NCBI GenBank assembly: GCA_026874595.1
Contig: JAPPUL010000081.1
Coordinates: 694,501 to 758,500, forward strand
DNA length: 64,000 nt
Source: Sipunculus nudus
Taxonomy: Eukaryota; Annelida; Sipuncula; Golfingiida; Sipunculidae
Direction: 5' to 3'
Position 1 is the stretch's first letter, and each line of letters starts with the position of its first letter. The notes beneath the pieces were generated by a model. The model saw nothing but the letters and a program-made list of their open reading frames with translations, did not search any database and was not told where the DNA came from. A program made the position numbers and the translations under genes. Of the stretch, positions 18,301 through 28,960 are shown piece by piece.

Positions 18301-18781
18301 AATCTATAGTAGTACAAAATTAATAGACGGGCTTACAGGAGAATACTTTGAGAATGAGGTAACAGTAGGGTATATATATATGCTTAAGTTGTCGCATATG
18401 ATAGATGATAAGATTCATGCAAGAAGTACAGGCCCTTATTCCCTAGTAACGCAACAACCACTTGGTGGCAAGGCCCAATTTGGGGGACAGAGGCTTGGGG
18501 AGATGGAGGTTTGGGCGCTTGAGGCTTATGGTGCAGCCCATACGCTGCAAGAATTTCTAACAGTTAAAGCAGATGACATGATGGGACGTGCGAAAATATA
18601 TGAAAACATCGTAAAGGGCGAGATAACTTACAAGCCTGGTGTGCCGGAGTCATTTAATGTTCTAATTCAAGAGTTACGAGGACTTGGGCTTGATCTTAAT
18701 ATATATGACAGTGATGATAATCTAGTAGGACTTACCGACAAAGATATAGAGAATCTAAACAAGCTAAAAAACAAGATATAG
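15323..18781 (+). CDS. rpoB: DNA-directed RNA polymerase beta subunit
   Basis: 1152 residues from the ATG at 15323, which has AGGGAG five bases upstream; the GTG at 15317 overlaps that site. Conserved blocks in order: [15 protein letters not shown], the rifampicin region [20 protein letters not shown] and [20 protein letters not shown], the active-site wall [44 protein letters not shown], and the C-terminal [20 protein letters not shown]. In the rifampicin pocket the residues are the usual sensitive-type ones (DQTN, HKRR, and S in LSRERAG), though no phenotype can be claimed. It is 62 bp upstream of rpoC. Confidence 0.98.
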   Translation: MLQIKKRTRRESLTDEVQDYLELPDLNEVQLASYNRFLQMDKKPDERDAFIGLEAVFRNTFPIESPNKDIVLEYHGYTFGNIQYSEEEARRRDVTYSIVLKATIRLIYRETGEVREKEVYMGDIPLMTPRGTFIINGAERVIVSQIHKSPGIAFSEDDGVFLAKIIPDKGAWLEFELDTKKDILNIKIDRKKGVLVTTFLRAIGCEATKDIIKEFYTIKEIDLSKSKDRKFVESSTLPIRIAEDIVEPQTNEVIFHAPSELILQDTEKILSFGINKIKIIDPEELVQNPIILKCLDIDDVTTNKEAIAKLYNFIRPGEPITLENATKEFNALFFDPKRYNLGIVGRYKFNQKLYTESEPGPDSPTPTKDDIILAIKYLIKIYNGTEYTDDIDHLGNRRIRCVDELLVNQLKIGFARMERTIKERISTEDFEEITPQKLLSIKPISAVIKEFFGSSQLSQFMDQTNPLAELTHKRRINALGPGGLSRERAGFEVRDVHYTHYGKICPIETPEGPNIGLILSLCNFARINDYGFLITPYVKVENGKITKEVSYLTATEEDRYYIAPANLPRDSKGNIKGELVDARYRGEYPLVHPSQIKYIDVSPKQIISVSTALIPFLQHDDANRALMGANMQRQAVPLLNVEAPVVGTGMESKAAYDSGTCLISKRSGTVIKVSAEEVHIKVDDDAENPVDIYNLIKYRRTNQNTCFNQRPQVVKGEEVEIGQLIADGPAIDNGELSLGRNVLVAFMSWKGQNFEDAIIISNRMVKDDVFTSIHIEEFEIEARETKLGREKLTKDIPNLGEDSFTHLDEDGIVRVGTWVQSGDILVGKVTPKGETESTPEYKLLHSIFGEKAREVKDTSLRVPHGNSGVVIGISIFKRENEDELPPGVEELVKVHIAKKRKISEGDKMAGRHGNKGVISKIVPEEDMPYLPDGTPVDIILNPLGVPSRMNLGQILESELGWAAKELGINFAVPVFADIKLEQIESKLKEAKLPIYSSTKLIDGLTGEYFENEVTVGYIYMLKLSHMIDDKIHARSTGPYSLVTQQPLGGKAQFGGQRLGEMEVWALEAYGAAHTLQEFLTVKADDMMGRAKIYENIVKGEITYKPGVPESFNVLIQELRGLGLDLNIYDSDDNLVGLTDKDIENLNKLKNKI

Positions 18782-18843
18782 TTATAAGCGAGTTATTAGA
18801 GATTAAAGTAGACTAAGTTTATAAGTTAAATTATGGAGTAAAT

Positions 18844-21800
18844 ATGAGCAATATAAGTGATTTTGATAAAATAACGATACACCTTGCTTCAACGAGTCGC
18901 ATCAAGGAATGGAGTTATGGAGAAGTCAAAAAGCCAGAGACTATAAACTACAGGACCTTAAGGCCTGAGCGAGACGGTCTTTTTTGTGAAAAGATATTTG
19001 GAACAACCAAAGAATGGGCGTGTTACTGCGGTAAATTCAAATCTATAAGATACAAAGGAGTAGTATGCGATAGGTGTGGAGTTGAGGTTGCACATTTTAA
19101 GGTAAGACGAGAGCGAATGGGTCATATAGAACTTGCCTCTCCAATATCGCATATATGGTATTACAAGAGCGTGCCAAGCCGAATAGGATTATTACTTGGG
19201 TTTACAGTAAATAAACTAAGAAGCATATTATACTTTGAAAAGTATGTGGTAATAGATCCAGGTGATACAGATCTTGAAGAGAAACAACTTTTATCAGAAA
19301 CAGAATATGCGGATTACAAAGCAAAATACGGAGTGAACTTTACAGCAGATATTGGAGCGGATGCGATAAGGAAGCTTTTGGAAATATCAGATCTTGAACA
19401 GGAGGAATTGCTGCTTCGTGAAAAGATGAACGAGAAGGGGGAAAAGACAGATGCACGGATATTAAAGCAGCTTGAGATAATAAGCGATTTTAGAAAGTCA
19501 GGTAATGATCCAACATGGATGATATTAGATGTAATCCCAGTGATACCGCCAGAGTTAAGACCAATGGTCCAGTTAGATGGAGGACGCTTTGCAACAAGCG
19601 ATTTAAATGATTTATATAGAAGGGTAATAAATAGAAATAATAGATTAAAGCGGCTTCAGAACCTACGTGCACCAGAGATAATAATGCGTAATGAAAAACG
19701 TATGTTACAGGAGGCGGCGGATGCTTTATTTGACAATTCTCGGCGAAAGCGAGTTGTAAAGGGAGCCGGGAATAGGCCACTAAAGTCGCTCTCAGATATG
19801 CTTAAGGGAAAGCAAGGTAGATTTAGACAAAACCTTCTTGGCAAACGTGTAGATTATTCAGGGCGTTCAGTTATAGTAGTAGGGCCGCATTTAAAACTAC
19901 ATCAGTGCGGTCTGCCAAAGAAAATGGCACTTGAGCTATTCAAACCATTTGTTATGCGTGGGCTTGTTGAACGTGAGCTCGTATACAACGTGAAGAGCGC
20001 AAAGACTATGGTAGAACGAGAAAAACCTGAGGTATGGGGAGTACTTGAAGAGGTAATTAAAGGACATCCTATATTATTAAACCGAGCTCCGACATTACAT
20101 AGACTTGGAATCCAAGCATTTGAACCAACCTTAGTTGAAGGGAAAGCTATTCAGCTCCATCCTTTAGTCTGTCATGCATTCAATGCGGACTTTGATGGTG
20201 ATCAGATGGCAGTTCATGTACCTTTATCGCCCGCCTCCCAGATTGAATGCTGGTTACTGTTGCTATCATCCAATAACCTTTTAAACCCTGCAAATGGAGA
20301 ACCAATAGTAGGTCCGACAAAAGATATGGTGCTTGGAATAAATTATCTGACAAAAGAAAGGAGAGGGACACTTGGTGATGGGCGGTATTTTGCCTCAAAG
20401 CAGGAGGTTAGACATGCACTTCACACGAAAACATTAGATTTTCAGGCAAAGATAAAACTCCTGCAAGATGATGGGAGTGTTTTTCATACAACGCCTGGAC
20501 GAATAATCTTCAACGAAACTATACCTGAGGGTATGGAATATATAAATGAACCGCAAAATGATAAAAGTATAGCGACAATAATACTTAGAATATTCAAGCT
20601 GCTTGGCGCCTCAAAAACTATAGAAACACTTGATAAGATAAAAGATCTTGGCTTTAAATATGCAACGGTATTTGGAGCAAGCATAAATATGGACGATATA
20701 AGAATTCCTGAGCAGAAGAAGCAATTGATAAATAACGGAGACAAAAGAGTCAAGAAAATAGAAGACAATTATAGAAATGGTTATATAACTGAGGATGAGC
20801 GATATAATCAGGTGATAGACGTATGGACACGAGTAAGCGAATCGATATCGGAAATCATGATGGAAGAACTTCGTGTACACAACAACGGATTTAATCCTCT
20901 TTACATAATGGCTGATTCAGGGGCACGAGGTAGTAAACAACAAATAAGACAACTTGCGGGGATGAGAGGTCTTATGGCAAAGCCCTCAGGTGAGATAATT
21001 GAGCTTCCAATAAAGTCGAATTTTAAGGAAGGTTTAAGTGTATTAGAATATTTCATATCGACACACGGGGCTCGGAAAGGGCTTGCAGACACAGCGTTGA
21101 AAACAGCGGATGCCGGATATTTGACAAGGCGTCTTGTTGATATTGCCCAAGAGGTTGTTATAGATGTTGAAGATTGCGGGACGATAAACGGGATAGAGCG
21201 TATGGCGCTGCGTGAGGGGGATGAGGAAATAGAGAAGTTATCCGATCGAATAGTTGGTAGATACGTACTTGAAGATATATACAATCCGATAACAAAAGCA
21301 CTTATCGTAAACGCAAATGAAGTTATAACAGAGGAATCGGCTGCACAAATAGAGAAATCAGGAATAGAACAAGTACGAATCCGAACAGTATTAACCTGCG
21401 AGTCCCAATATGGGATATGTATAAAATGCTATGGTAGGAATCTTGCAACTGGTAAACCTGTAGAAATAGGTGAAGCAGTAGGAATAATCGCAGCACAATC
21501 AATAGGACAGCCAGGAACACAGCTTACGATGCGAACATTTCATATAGGCGGAACGGCTGCAAGACAGATAGAAGAACAAAACATAACTCTATCCTACTCA
21601 GCGATAATTAAAGAGATGCCGGCAAGCCTAGTTGAGACGGAAGATAAAAATTACATAACAAATAGAAAAGGGGAAATAATTTTAAGACGGATAATAAAAG
21701 AGTATAAGCAAAGTGATTTTAAAGAGATTAAGGTAGAAGATGGTGAGCGTATATTAATAGGCGAGGTAGTGGGGATAACGAAGAAAGATGAAGAGGTACG

Positions 21801-22962
21801 AGCTGAAAATATATGTAGGGTATATATGCGCGATAAGAATTTGTTTTTGATGGGAGGAGACAGTAAGTTAATCTTACGAAGTGGGACCAAAATATATTAT
21901 GGGTTAGATGATTATATAAAAAAGGGTAGCGTGATAGCCGAGTTTGATCCATATAACGAACCTATAGTAACCGATAAAGAAGGGATAACGCAATTTGTAG
22001 ATATAATAATAGGCTCGACATTAAAGATAGAGAAAAGTCAAGAGTCAAACGTAGAAGAGAAGATAGTAACAGAGACCCGAGATGGGAGTCTAACCCCCCA
22101 AGTATTAATTCTAAACAGCAAAGGTGAGACTATAACAAACATCCCAATCCCCGGAGGAGCACATCTTTTAGTTGAAGAGAAGGTAAACGTAAAACCGGGA
22201 ACAATAATAGCAAAGATAACACGCGGACAAACAAAAACAAAAGATATAACAGGCGGACTTCCCAGGATAGCAGAACTATTTGAAGCACGAAAACCAAAGG
22301 ATGCATGTGTAATAGCAGAACAAGATGGTACGATATCTTTTGGAGATAAGCAAAAAGGAAAGTCTGTTATAAACATAAAATATACAACATATGACGATAT
22401 GGGTGAAGAGCTTGAGGATATATCAAAGCATGTAATACCTGCTGGGAAACGGATATTAGTTCGGGATGGTGATACTATAAAAGCAGGCGAACAACTTTGT
22501 GATGGACCTATAAATCCTCATGATATACTTAGGGTAGAAGGTGTTGAGAAACTGCAGGAATATCTTGTAAACGAGATACAAGAGGTATATCGGCTTCAGG
22601 GCGTTGATATAAACGACAAACACGTTGGTACGATAATCCGTCAGATGCTTAAGAAAGTACAGATAACCGATGCAGGAGATACAGATTTCATAGTCGGTCA
22701 AAACGTGGATAGATTCTTGTTTAAAAGTAAAAATGACGAAGTGGTAGAAGAAGGTGGTAAATCGGCGACTGCAAAACCTATATTGCAAGGTATAACAAAA
22801 GCATCACTAAATATAGACAGTTTTATATCTGCAGCCTCATTCCAAGAGACAACAAAAATATTAACGAACGCCGCAATTAAAGGGAAAGTAGATGATCTTC
22901 GAGGACTAAAAGAGAACGTGATAATAGGACATCTAGTGCCTGCAGGGACGGGAACAAAATAA
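18844..22962 (+). CDS. rpoC: DNA-directed RNA polymerase beta' subunit
   Basis: 1372 residues. The N-terminal zinc finger is present ([20 protein letters not shown]). The catalytic loop [12 protein letters not shown] gives the three metal-binding Asp. The bridge-helix and trigger-loop region follows with [20 protein letters not shown], and the second zinc site has [17 protein letters not shown] moderately long insertion lies between about residues 930 and 1070. The C-terminal part includes [16 protein letters not shown]. Last gene of the secE-rpoC run; it converges on cheW with a 40-bp gap that contains a repeated AATAGAAAGA. Confidence 0.98.
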   Translation: MSNISDFDKITIHLASTSRIKEWSYGEVKKPETINYRTLRPERDGLFCEKIFGTTKEWACYCGKFKSIRYKGVVCDRCGVEVAHFKVRRERMGHIELASPISHIWYYKSVPSRIGLLLGFTVNKLRSILYFEKYVVIDPGDTDLEEKQLLSETEYADYKAKYGVNFTADIGADAIRKLLEISDLEQEELLLREKMNEKGEKTDARILKQLEIISDFRKSGNDPTWMILDVIPVIPPELRPMVQLDGGRFATSDLNDLYRRVINRNNRLKRLQNLRAPEIIMRNEKRMLQEAADALFDNSRRKRVVKGAGNRPLKSLSDMLKGKQGRFRQNLLGKRVDYSGRSVIVVGPHLKLHQCGLPKKMALELFKPFVMRGLVERELVYNVKSAKTMVEREKPEVWGVLEEVIKGHPILLNRAPTLHRLGIQAFEPTLVEGKAIQLHPLVCHAFNADFDGDQMAVHVPLSPASQIECWLLLLSSNNLLNPANGEPIVGPTKDMVLGINYLTKERRGTLGDGRYFASKQEVRHALHTKTLDFQAKIKLLQDDGSVFHTTPGRIIFNETIPEGMEYINEPQNDKSIATIILRIFKLLGASKTIETLDKIKDLGFKYATVFGASINMDDIRIPEQKKQLINNGDKRVKKIEDNYRNGYITEDERYNQVIDVWTRVSESISEIMMEELRVHNNGFNPLYIMADSGARGSKQQIRQLAGMRGLMAKPSGEIIELPIKSNFKEGLSVLEYFISTHGARKGLADTALKTADAGYLTRRLVDIAQEVVIDVEDCGTINGIERMALREGDEEIEKLSDRIVGRYVLEDIYNPITKALIVNANEVITEESAAQIEKSGIEQVRIRTVLTCESQYGICIKCYGRNLATGKPVEIGEAVGIIAAQSIGQPGTQLTMRTFHIGGTAARQIEEQNITLSYSAIIKEMPASLVETEDKNYITNRKGEIILRRIIKEYKQSDFKEIKVEDGERILIGEVVGITKKDEEVRAENICRVYMRDKNLFLMGGDSKLILRSGTKIYYGLDDYIKKGSVIAEFDPYNEPIVTDKEGITQFVDIIIGSTLKIEKSQESNVEEKIVTETRDGSLTPQVLILNSKGETITNIPIPGGAHLLVEEKVNVKPGTIIAKITRGQTKTKDITGGLPRIAELFEARKPKDACVIAEQDGTISFGDKQKGKSVINIKYTTYDDMGEELEDISKHVIPAGKRILVRDGDTIKAGEQLCDGPINPHDILRVEGVEKLQEYLVNEIQEVYRLQGVDINDKHVGTIIRQMLKKVQITDAGDTDFIVGQNVDRFLFKSKNDEVVEEGGKSATAKPILQGITKASLNIDSFISAASFQETTKILTNAAIKGKVDDLRGLKENVIIGHLVPAGTGTK

Positions 22963-23002
22963 ACAAAACAAATAGAAAGATAAAAAGAATAGAAAGACAG
23001 AA

Positions 23003-23476
23003 TTAAGCAAAGAGTTTATTAATATCTAAAATTAATATTAGCTTATTATCGGTTGATGATGAGTCTAGGTCTTGGACAATGCCGGTAATATAATCAGTAT
23101 CGACTCCTGAGACAACAGATGGAGTTGGTTGAATAGAATTTTCATCGAAGGTGGCAACACGAAGTATCTTATCTACAGAAATACCTATCATAGAGTCATA
23201 AAGGGAAAGAATAATAACTCCCTTACTTTTAGTTTTACTTACAAGATTAAATCGTCTTTTCAAGTCAATAACAGGTATAATATCTCCTCTAAGATTTATA
23301 ACACCTAAGACAAAGTCAAGAGAATTTGGAACAGACATAATGTTGACCATACGTATTATTTCTTTGGCATGCATGATATCAACACCATATCTCTCATCAG
23401 AGAGGAGGAAGGTAACTAGTTGTCGTTTGCTTTTTTGCTTTACATTATCCATTCTACTACTTCTATTAGCATTCAT
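23003..23476 (-). CDS. cheW: CheW-type chemotaxis coupling protein
   Basis: 157 residues, a single CheW domain. RQLVTFLLSDERYGVDI opens the first beta barrel, then GVINLRGDIIPVIDLKRRF, which is the family signature, and later SMIGISVDKILRV. CheW couples methyl-accepting receptors to the kinase CheA. No cheA or receptor gene is adjacent; the protein stands next to rpoC in the opposite orientation. There is no clear ribosome-binding site, and the second Met (residue 9) is an alternative start. Confidence 0.92.
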   Translation of the reverse strand: MNANRSSRMDNVKQKSKRQLVTFLLSDERYGVDIMHAKEIIRMVNIMSVPNSLDFVLGVINLRGDIIPVIDLKRRFNLVSKTKSKGVIILSLYDSMIGISVDKILRVATFDENSIQPTPSVVSGVDTDYITGIVQDLDSSSTDNKLILILDINKLFA

Positions 23477-23651
23477 TATTTATCATGAATAATGATAAAT
23501 AACAAACAATTTCATCCATCCTTATATCATCTATCCTTATAAAAGTAATTTGTTAAACAGATAAAACAGTAAAATAAACTTAAACTGCTGCACTATTTAT
23601 AATAAAGCATTAAAAATAGCACAGCATTAAAAATCTTAACCTTAAAAACTA

Positions 23652-25784
23652 CTAAGAAAATAAAGCACTTCGTATGGCACTAATAGCTGTTACAGATACT
23701 ATTGCAACCATAGCCATAAGCTTAAGTAATATATTTATGGAAGGCCCTGATGTGTCCTTAAAAGGATCTCCTACCGTATCCCCTACAACTGCTGCTTTGT
23801 GACTCTCTGAACCCTTCCCCCCAAGTTGACCATTTTCAATATATTTCTTTGCATTGTCCCACGCTCCACCTGCATTTGCCATCATAATCGCAAGCGAAAA
23901 TCCTGATACCAAAGAACCTGCCAAAAGTGCTACAACTGCCTTCTCGCCAAAAATAATCCCCACCAAAACAGGAGCTACAATAGCAAGTACTGCAGGACTT
24001 ATCATCTCCTTTTGAGCCCCCTTTGTACTTATTTCTACACAAGCCGCATAATCAGGTTTTGCAGTCCCTTCCATTATCCCTTTTGTTTCACGGAATTGTC
24101 GCCGCACCTCATCTACCATAGCCCCTGCTGCCTTACCTACTGCATTCATCGTTAGTGAACTAAAGTAAAACGGAAGCACTGCTCCTATAAAAAGTCCCAC
24201 CAATATAATTGGATCTGTTATCCCTACATCTGATACTTTGATTCCTAGGGTTTGAGTATAGGCCACCAGCAACGTTAACGCTGTTAGTGCTGCGGAACCT
24301 ATTGCAAAACCTTTTCCTGTTGCCGCCGTAGTGTTACCAAGTGCATCCAAGGCATCCGTTCTCTCTCGTACCTCAGGCTCCAAGCCTCCCATCTCTGCTA
24401 TCCCTCCCGCATTATCCGCAACCGGCCCATAGGCATCCGTTGCAAGCGTTATTCCAAGTGTTGATAACATCCCTATCGCCGCCATCCCTATACCAAATAG
24501 TCCATATTGATATTCTACTCCCCCGCCTGCTACGTAAAATGACCCTATCGTTGCAAGCACTATCGTGAGTACTGGTATCATTGTTGAGGTCATACCTACC
24601 GACAATCCTGCTATTATTATAGTTGCAGGCCCTGTTTTTGCCTGATTTGCAAGCTCCCTTGTCGGCTTATATTCATAGGCTGTGTAGTATTCTGTGAAAT
24701 AGCCTATTATATTTCCCGCAATAAGGCCTATTAAGACAGCAAAAAATATGCCCATACCCCCTAAGCCAAGAGAATATATTCCCTTTAATCCAAAATTTAC
24801 ATAGAGAAAAGACAAAACGATCATTATGACAGATGACAGATATATTCCCTTACGTAAAGCCCACAGCAACCCTGAACTCTCTGTACTATCTCCCGTCTTT
24901 ACGAAAAATGTACCAACTATTGACGAAAATACCCCCAATGCTGCAAGCGTTAATGGCGCACTCACAAACATATAATATCCCCCCCCTCCTATATTCGAAA
25001 ACGCAAAGGCCGCTATTGCCATCGTTGCTACTATTGACCCTATGTACGACTCATACAAATCTGCTCCCATCCCCGCTACGTCTCCTACGTTATCTCCTAC
25101 GTTATCTGCTATCGTCGCCGGATTCCTCGGATCATCCTCAGGTATTCCTGCTTCTACTTTCCCTACCAAATCCGCCCCCACGTCTGCTGCCTTTGTGAAT
25201 ATCCCTCCTCCTACACGCGCAAATAATGCCATAGATGATGCCCCAAGCCCTGAACTTAATAATATATCGGTTATTATTGACATCTGTTTTTCGTCGCTTG
25301 CTCCAGGTGCTCCCAATACAAAATACCATAACGATAAATGAAATAATCCAAGACCCACCACCAGCATCCCCATCACCGTTCCAGAATTAAAGGCTATTCT
25401 AAGCCCCTCGTTTAACGAACTCTTTGCTCCCCAGGCCGTCCTCGCATTTGAACTCGTTGCTATCTTCATACCAAAAAAACCCGCTAGGGCCGAAAAGATT
25501 GCTCCTGATAAAAACGAAAATGGTATGTAATAGGCTGCTGCCCCTATTCTCGATGAATCTACATAAAATGCTTTTATTAGCAATAGTACAAATACTATCC
25601 CTAAAAATATCCCTATAACCACATATTGCCGCCTTAAATAGGCTCCTGCTCCTTCTCGTATGTATTTTGCTATCTCTACCATACGTTCCGTCCCTTCTGT
25701 CTTCTTTAGAATCTGTAAGGATAATATTATAGCAAATGTTACTGCCGCAAGTGCACCTAATGGCGCGAGTACTGTCAATCCCAT
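23652..25784 (-). CDS. hppA: Membrane-bound ion-pumping pyrophosphatase, K+-dependent type
   Basis: 710 residues with about 16 membrane segments. The pyrophosphate site motifs are intact: [11 protein letters not shown] at 201-211, then [17 protein letters not shown] at 228-243. The later Asp-rich loops include [17 protein letters not shown] near 450-465. The potassium determinant [10 protein letters not shown] (483-492) has Ala487 and Gly490, the combination known for K+-dependent enzymes. Hydrolysis of PPi drives H+ and/or Na+ export; which ion cannot be decided by eye. A G8 run encodes GGGG near residue 266. It probably conserves energy from biosynthetic pyrophosphate, common in anaerobes. 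Confidence 0.95.
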   Translation of the reverse strand: MGLTVLAPLGALAAVTFAIILSLQILKKTEGTERMVEIAKYIREGAGAYLRRQYVVIGIFLGIVFVLLLIKAFYVDSSRIGAAAYYIPFSFLSGAIFSALAGFFGMKIATSSNARTAWGAKSSLNEGLRIAFNSGTVMGMLVVGLGLFHLSLWYFVLGAPGASDEKQMSIITDILLSSGLGASSMALFARVGGGIFTKAADVGADLVGKVEAGIPEDDPRNPATIADNVGDNVGDVAGMGADLYESYIGSIVATMAIAAFAFSNIGGGGYYMFVSAPLTLAALGVFSSIVGTFFVKTGDSTESSGLLWALRKGIYLSSVIMIVLSFLYVNFGLKGIYSLGLGGMGIFFAVLIGLIAGNIIGYFTEYYTAYEYKPTRELANQAKTGPATIIIAGLSVGMTSTMIPVLTIVLATIGSFYVAGGGVEYQYGLFGIGMAAIGMLSTLGITLATDAYGPVADNAGGIAEMGGLEPEVRERTDALDALGNTTAATGKGFAIGSAALTALTLLVAYTQTLGIKVSDVGITDPIILVGLFIGAVLPFYFSSLTMNAVGKAAGAMVDEVRRQFRETKGIMEGTAKPDYAACVEISTKGAQKEMISPAVLAIVAPVLVGIIFGEKAVVALLAGSLVSGFSLAIMMANAGGAWDNAKKYIENGQLGGKGSESHKAAVVGDTVGDPFKDTSGPSINILLKLMAMVAIVSVTAISAIRSALFS

Positions 25785-25950
25785 TGTTTTTGAAACCCCT
25801 TTTTTTTCTTAGACATAATGCCTTAGCTAATTTTTTACGCCTTAAGTATAATGAGTTTCTTAGCTTTTGTCAATCTGTCCTTTACAAAACTAATTTATGC
25901 ACTTTATTGGCTTTTTTTGATGGCTTTTTTATATGATTTTATAGCTTATA

Positions 25951-27252
25951 TTATTTTGGCTTTTGGCGCTTTTTCGCCTCGCGTCTTTCCTTCGTCTTTA
26001 GGATATTTACTTCCTTTTGTAATTCAAATAAATTCGAACATTTTATCCGCTTATCTTCTCCTGATAAATCTATTGTCTTTAGCTTTAATATCTCAACCAA
26101 CGCATCCTTACTCTCTTCCTTCGACAACCCCGCAAGCCCGCTTAGCTCCGTTAACCCAAAATTAAATGTATGGCTTGTTCTATCTATCGGTATCATTTCC
26201 TTCTCCACTTGCAACAATAATAAATCAAGCATTTTAACTACTGGGTTTTTTATTAGCTTTATTGCAAGCTGTCTATACCCTGTCCAAATACGTTCACTTA
26301 GTAAGGTTATTAACTTTGTTACCAGCTGAGGCTCGCTTTTTACCATCATTTCAAAATTTGCTTTGTTTACATATAGAGTGTTTACTTCTCCAAAGGCTAT
26401 CGCTGAGGCGCTCCTTGGCTTTTCGTTAAGCAACGCCATCTCCCCGAATATGTCCCCTGGCTTTAAGACTGCTATCACTTGTTCTTGATTATTTACTAGC
26501 TTTGTTATCTTTACCTGACCCTTTTGTATTACATATAACTCTCCACCCTTCTCATGTTCGCAGAATATGAATGTATTATCTACAAAATCTCTTTGCCATC
26601 CCTTTATCTCGTTATTACCAGGATTCATTGCATCCTTTGCAAGCGGTGTTAGACTTTGCAGTTTTGTCTTTGCCTCATGAACGTATTTTCCCTCCGGCGC
26701 ATACTCTATATATCTTATATAGGCATATACTGCTTGATTATACTGCTTTATTGACTCGTAATATGTCCCTATATTATATATCTGTTCACTAAGCTGTTCT
26801 CGATCAAGCTCCTCTCCTGCAAGCATCTTCTCCTTCGGACTTTCATCTTCAGGTAATATATCCGATTCCTCTTCTTGCGAAGTCATACGATCGTCTATAT
26901 ATCTTAAGTTTGAACTAAATACTCTTAATATCCTCATTGCTATTGATGCATTACTTTGAATTAAAAATCCAAATTGATCCCGTTTTACAAGTATTAATGT
27001 TACATCTGTTAGCGCATAGGCACTCTCTTCCCTAGAATGACCACTCATACATGATATTAATCCAAAAAAATCTCCCTCTTTGTACTGCTCGCCTCTCTCA
27101 TCTCCATATATTGTGTTGAATTCTCGGGTTATTCGAACTATCCCGGATTTTACTATGAAAAATACATCTATCCCATCATCTGATTTACCCTCTATCATTA
27201 TAAATGTATCTTTACGAAAATTCTTTATCCCAAGTTTTACAGGAACGCTCAT
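25951..27252 (-). CDS. Dual cNMP-binding-domain regulator with central TPR and C-terminal winged helix
   Basis: 433 residues. Cyclic-nucleotide-binding-like domain 1 spans about 10-120 (YKEGDFFGLISCMSGHSREE, a divergent phosphate cassette). A TPR-like segment lies at about 155-200 (YNIGTYYESIKQYNQAVYAY). Domain 2 spans about 215-330 with a near-canonical cassette (GDIFGEMALLNEKPRSASA). A Crp-type winged-helix region follows (about 370-415, FGLTELSGLAGLSKEES). The tail is Lys-rich. GGGAG precedes the ATG by seven bases. This architecture is well represented in spirochaetes, which is part of my taxonomic guess. Whether it binds DNA or acts through protein contacts is unknown. Domain 2 is the likelier ligand site. 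Confidence 0.8.
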   Translation of the reverse strand: MSVPVKLGIKNFRKDTFIMIEGKSDDGIDVFFIVKSGIVRITREFNTIYGDERGEQYKEGDFFGLISCMSGHSREESAYALTDVTLILVKRDQFGFLIQSNASIAMRILRVFSSNLRYIDDRMTSQEEESDILPEDESPKEKMLAGEELDREQLSEQIYNIGTYYESIKQYNQAVYAYIRYIEYAPEGKYVHEAKTKLQSLTPLAKDAMNPGNNEIKGWQRDFVDNTFIFCEHEKGGELYVIQKGQVKITKLVNNQEQVIAVLKPGDIFGEMALLNEKPRSASAIAFGEVNTLYVNKANFEMMVKSEPQLVTKLITLLSERIWTGYRQLAIKLIKNPVVKMLDLLLLQVEKEMIPIDRTSHTFNFGLTELSGLAGLSKEESKDALVEILKLKTIDLSGEDKRIKCSNLFELQKEVNILKTKERREAKKRQKPK

Positions 27253-27445
27253 CTATATCTCCCGGTAATTCAATGCATCCTTAAATTTCATATATTTATA
27301 TCTCTTATTACTTCTATTCCTCTTAAGCCTAGCTCTCCTATTGCTTTTACTCGGTATCTTTTGCAATTTAGTTTAGATTTTTACTTTAGACTTCTTTTTT
27401 TTTCCTACACTATTTATTTTTTTAAAAACTTATATTTATTATATT

Positions 27446-28570
27446 ATGTCCTCATCTTGGCAGCCTATTAGAGAATTATTCCCTGCTTTAAAAAATTATT
27501 GCTACCTAAATGCTGCTGAGGCTTCTCCTTTGCATAAGAATTCTTTCGACGCTGCTTGTACCTTTTATAAACAAATGCTTTTTCACGGCGATATCTTCTT
27601 TGAAGATTGGATTTCTAAAATCGAACTCATTAGGGAGAATGTTGCATCCCTTATTAACGCTTACAAAGATGAAATTGCATTCGTTTCTAATGCCTCTCTT
27701 GCTATGAACTTTATATCTCTTATCTTAAAAAATCAAGGACGCGTTATCTCCATGAAAGACGAATTCCCTTCTTCTACTCTCCCTTGGATTAATAATAACT
27801 TCGACCTTAAGCTTGTTGAACCTGATAACTACTCATACCCTATTGAACTTATTAAACACTATATTAACAATAATACCAAAATTATTGTCTCAAGTCATGT
27901 TCAATATAAAACCGGGTTTAGGCAAAACTTACATTCCTTAGCTCAACTTGCTAAGAACAATAATTGTTTCTTTGTTGTTAATGCTACTCAGTCTTTGGGC
28001 GCCTTCAATATAAATGTTAGGAATATGCAAATCGATTTTCTTGTAGCTAATACCTTAAAATGGTCTATGGCTGGATACGGGGTTGCTATTCTTTTCATTA
28101 GCAGAAAAATGCAGCGCCTTTTTAATATTAATCCCGTCTTCGGATGGCTTAGTAATCAAAATCCTGCTCTCATGAATAATAACATTATTAATAAGAAAAA
28201 TAGTGCTAGCTCACTTGAAGTCGGCTCCCTTTGTTATCCCCCCATTCTCGCTCTAGGGGAGTCTATTGACCTTTTTAAGTCCATCGGGCAAGACAAAATA
28301 TCTAATAGAATTATTGACCTTACTCTTTATGCTATAAACTCTATAAATAAAAAATATATCTTGAGCCCTATTTCTGATACTAACTCTTTAAGCGGTATTT
28401 TGCTCATCAATGTTCAAAATCCTTCCAAAGTTAAAGATAGTTTAAGAAAACAAAATATTATCGTATCTATTAGAGGTAATGCCATTCGTGCCTCTTTTCA
28501 TATCTATAACATCTTACAAGATATTGATACCTTCTCCTTAGCCATTAAACCCTTTCTACAAAGAGTTTAA
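27446..28570 (+). CDS. Aminotransferase class V / cysteine desulfurase-like PLP enzyme
   Basis: 374 residues. Fold-type I PLP enzyme of the class V group: YCYLNAAEASPLHK at the N-terminus, an ISMKDEFPSSTLPW strand, VVNATQSLGAFNI with the residue stacking on PLP, and NTLKWSMAGYGVAIL containing the Schiff-base lysine. EVGSLCYPPILALGES follows. No catalytic Cys loop typical of NifS/IscS was recognised, so the substrate is open. Codon use is rich in T/C-ending codons, unlike the purine-rich minus-strand neighbours. The last 144 bases plus 37 bases downstream have been duplicated twice in tandem behind the gene. Confidence 0.8.
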   Translation: MSSSWQPIRELFPALKNYCYLNAAEASPLHKNSFDAACTFYKQMLFHGDIFFEDWISKIELIRENVASLINAYKDEIAFVSNASLAMNFISLILKNQGRVISMKDEFPSSTLPWINNNFDLKLVEPDNYSYPIELIKHYINNNTKIIVSSHVQYKTGFRQNLHSLAQLAKNNNCFFVVNATQSLGAFNINVRNMQIDFLVANTLKWSMAGYGVAILFISRKMQRLFNINPVFGWLSNQNPALMNNNIINKKNSASSLEVGSLCYPPILALGESIDLFKSIGQDKISNRIIDLTLYAINSINKKYILSPISDTNSLSGILLINVQNPSKVKDSLRKQNIIVSIRGNAIRASFHIYNILQDIDTFSLAIKPFLQRV

Positions 28571-28960
28571 CATATAGCCTCGCCCCTACAAAACTACTCT
28601 CCTCTACAAAGTTAAAGACAGTTTAAGAAAACAAAATATTATCGTATCTATTAGAGGTAATGCCATTCGTGCCTCTTTTCATATCTATAACATCTTACAA
28701 GATATTGATACCTTCTCCTTAGCCATTAAACCCTTTCTACAAAGAGTTTAACATATAGCCTCGCCCCTACAAAACTACTCTCCTCTACAAAGTTAAAGAC
28801 AGTTTAAGAAAACAAAATATTATCGTATCTATTAGAGGTAATGCCATTCGTGCCTCTTTTCATATCTATAACATCTTACAAGATATTGATACCTTCTCCT
28901 TAGCCATTAAACCCTTTCTACAAAGAGTTTAACATATAATCCCGCCCCTACAAAACTACT
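28427..28960. repeat. Three tandem copies of a 181-bp unit made from the 3' end of the preceding gene
   Basis: Copies start at 28427, 28608 and 28789, each with AAAGTTAAAGA. Copy 1 is the last 48 codons of the class V aminotransferase with its stop and 37 bases beyond. Copies 2 and 3 repeat this almost exactly (one shared change, GATAGT to GACAGT, near the start). The third copy diverges only at its end, where it runs into the S41 protease stop codon. 181 is not a multiple of three. The copies fill the whole 385-bp convergent gap. Confidence 0.97.

Noticed and set aside
28608-28940. Pseudogenes or extra coding copies of the aminotransferase
   Set aside because: The copies lack a start and most of the gene, and the unit is out of frame with itself (181 bp). 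They are better described as a tandem DNA repeat.
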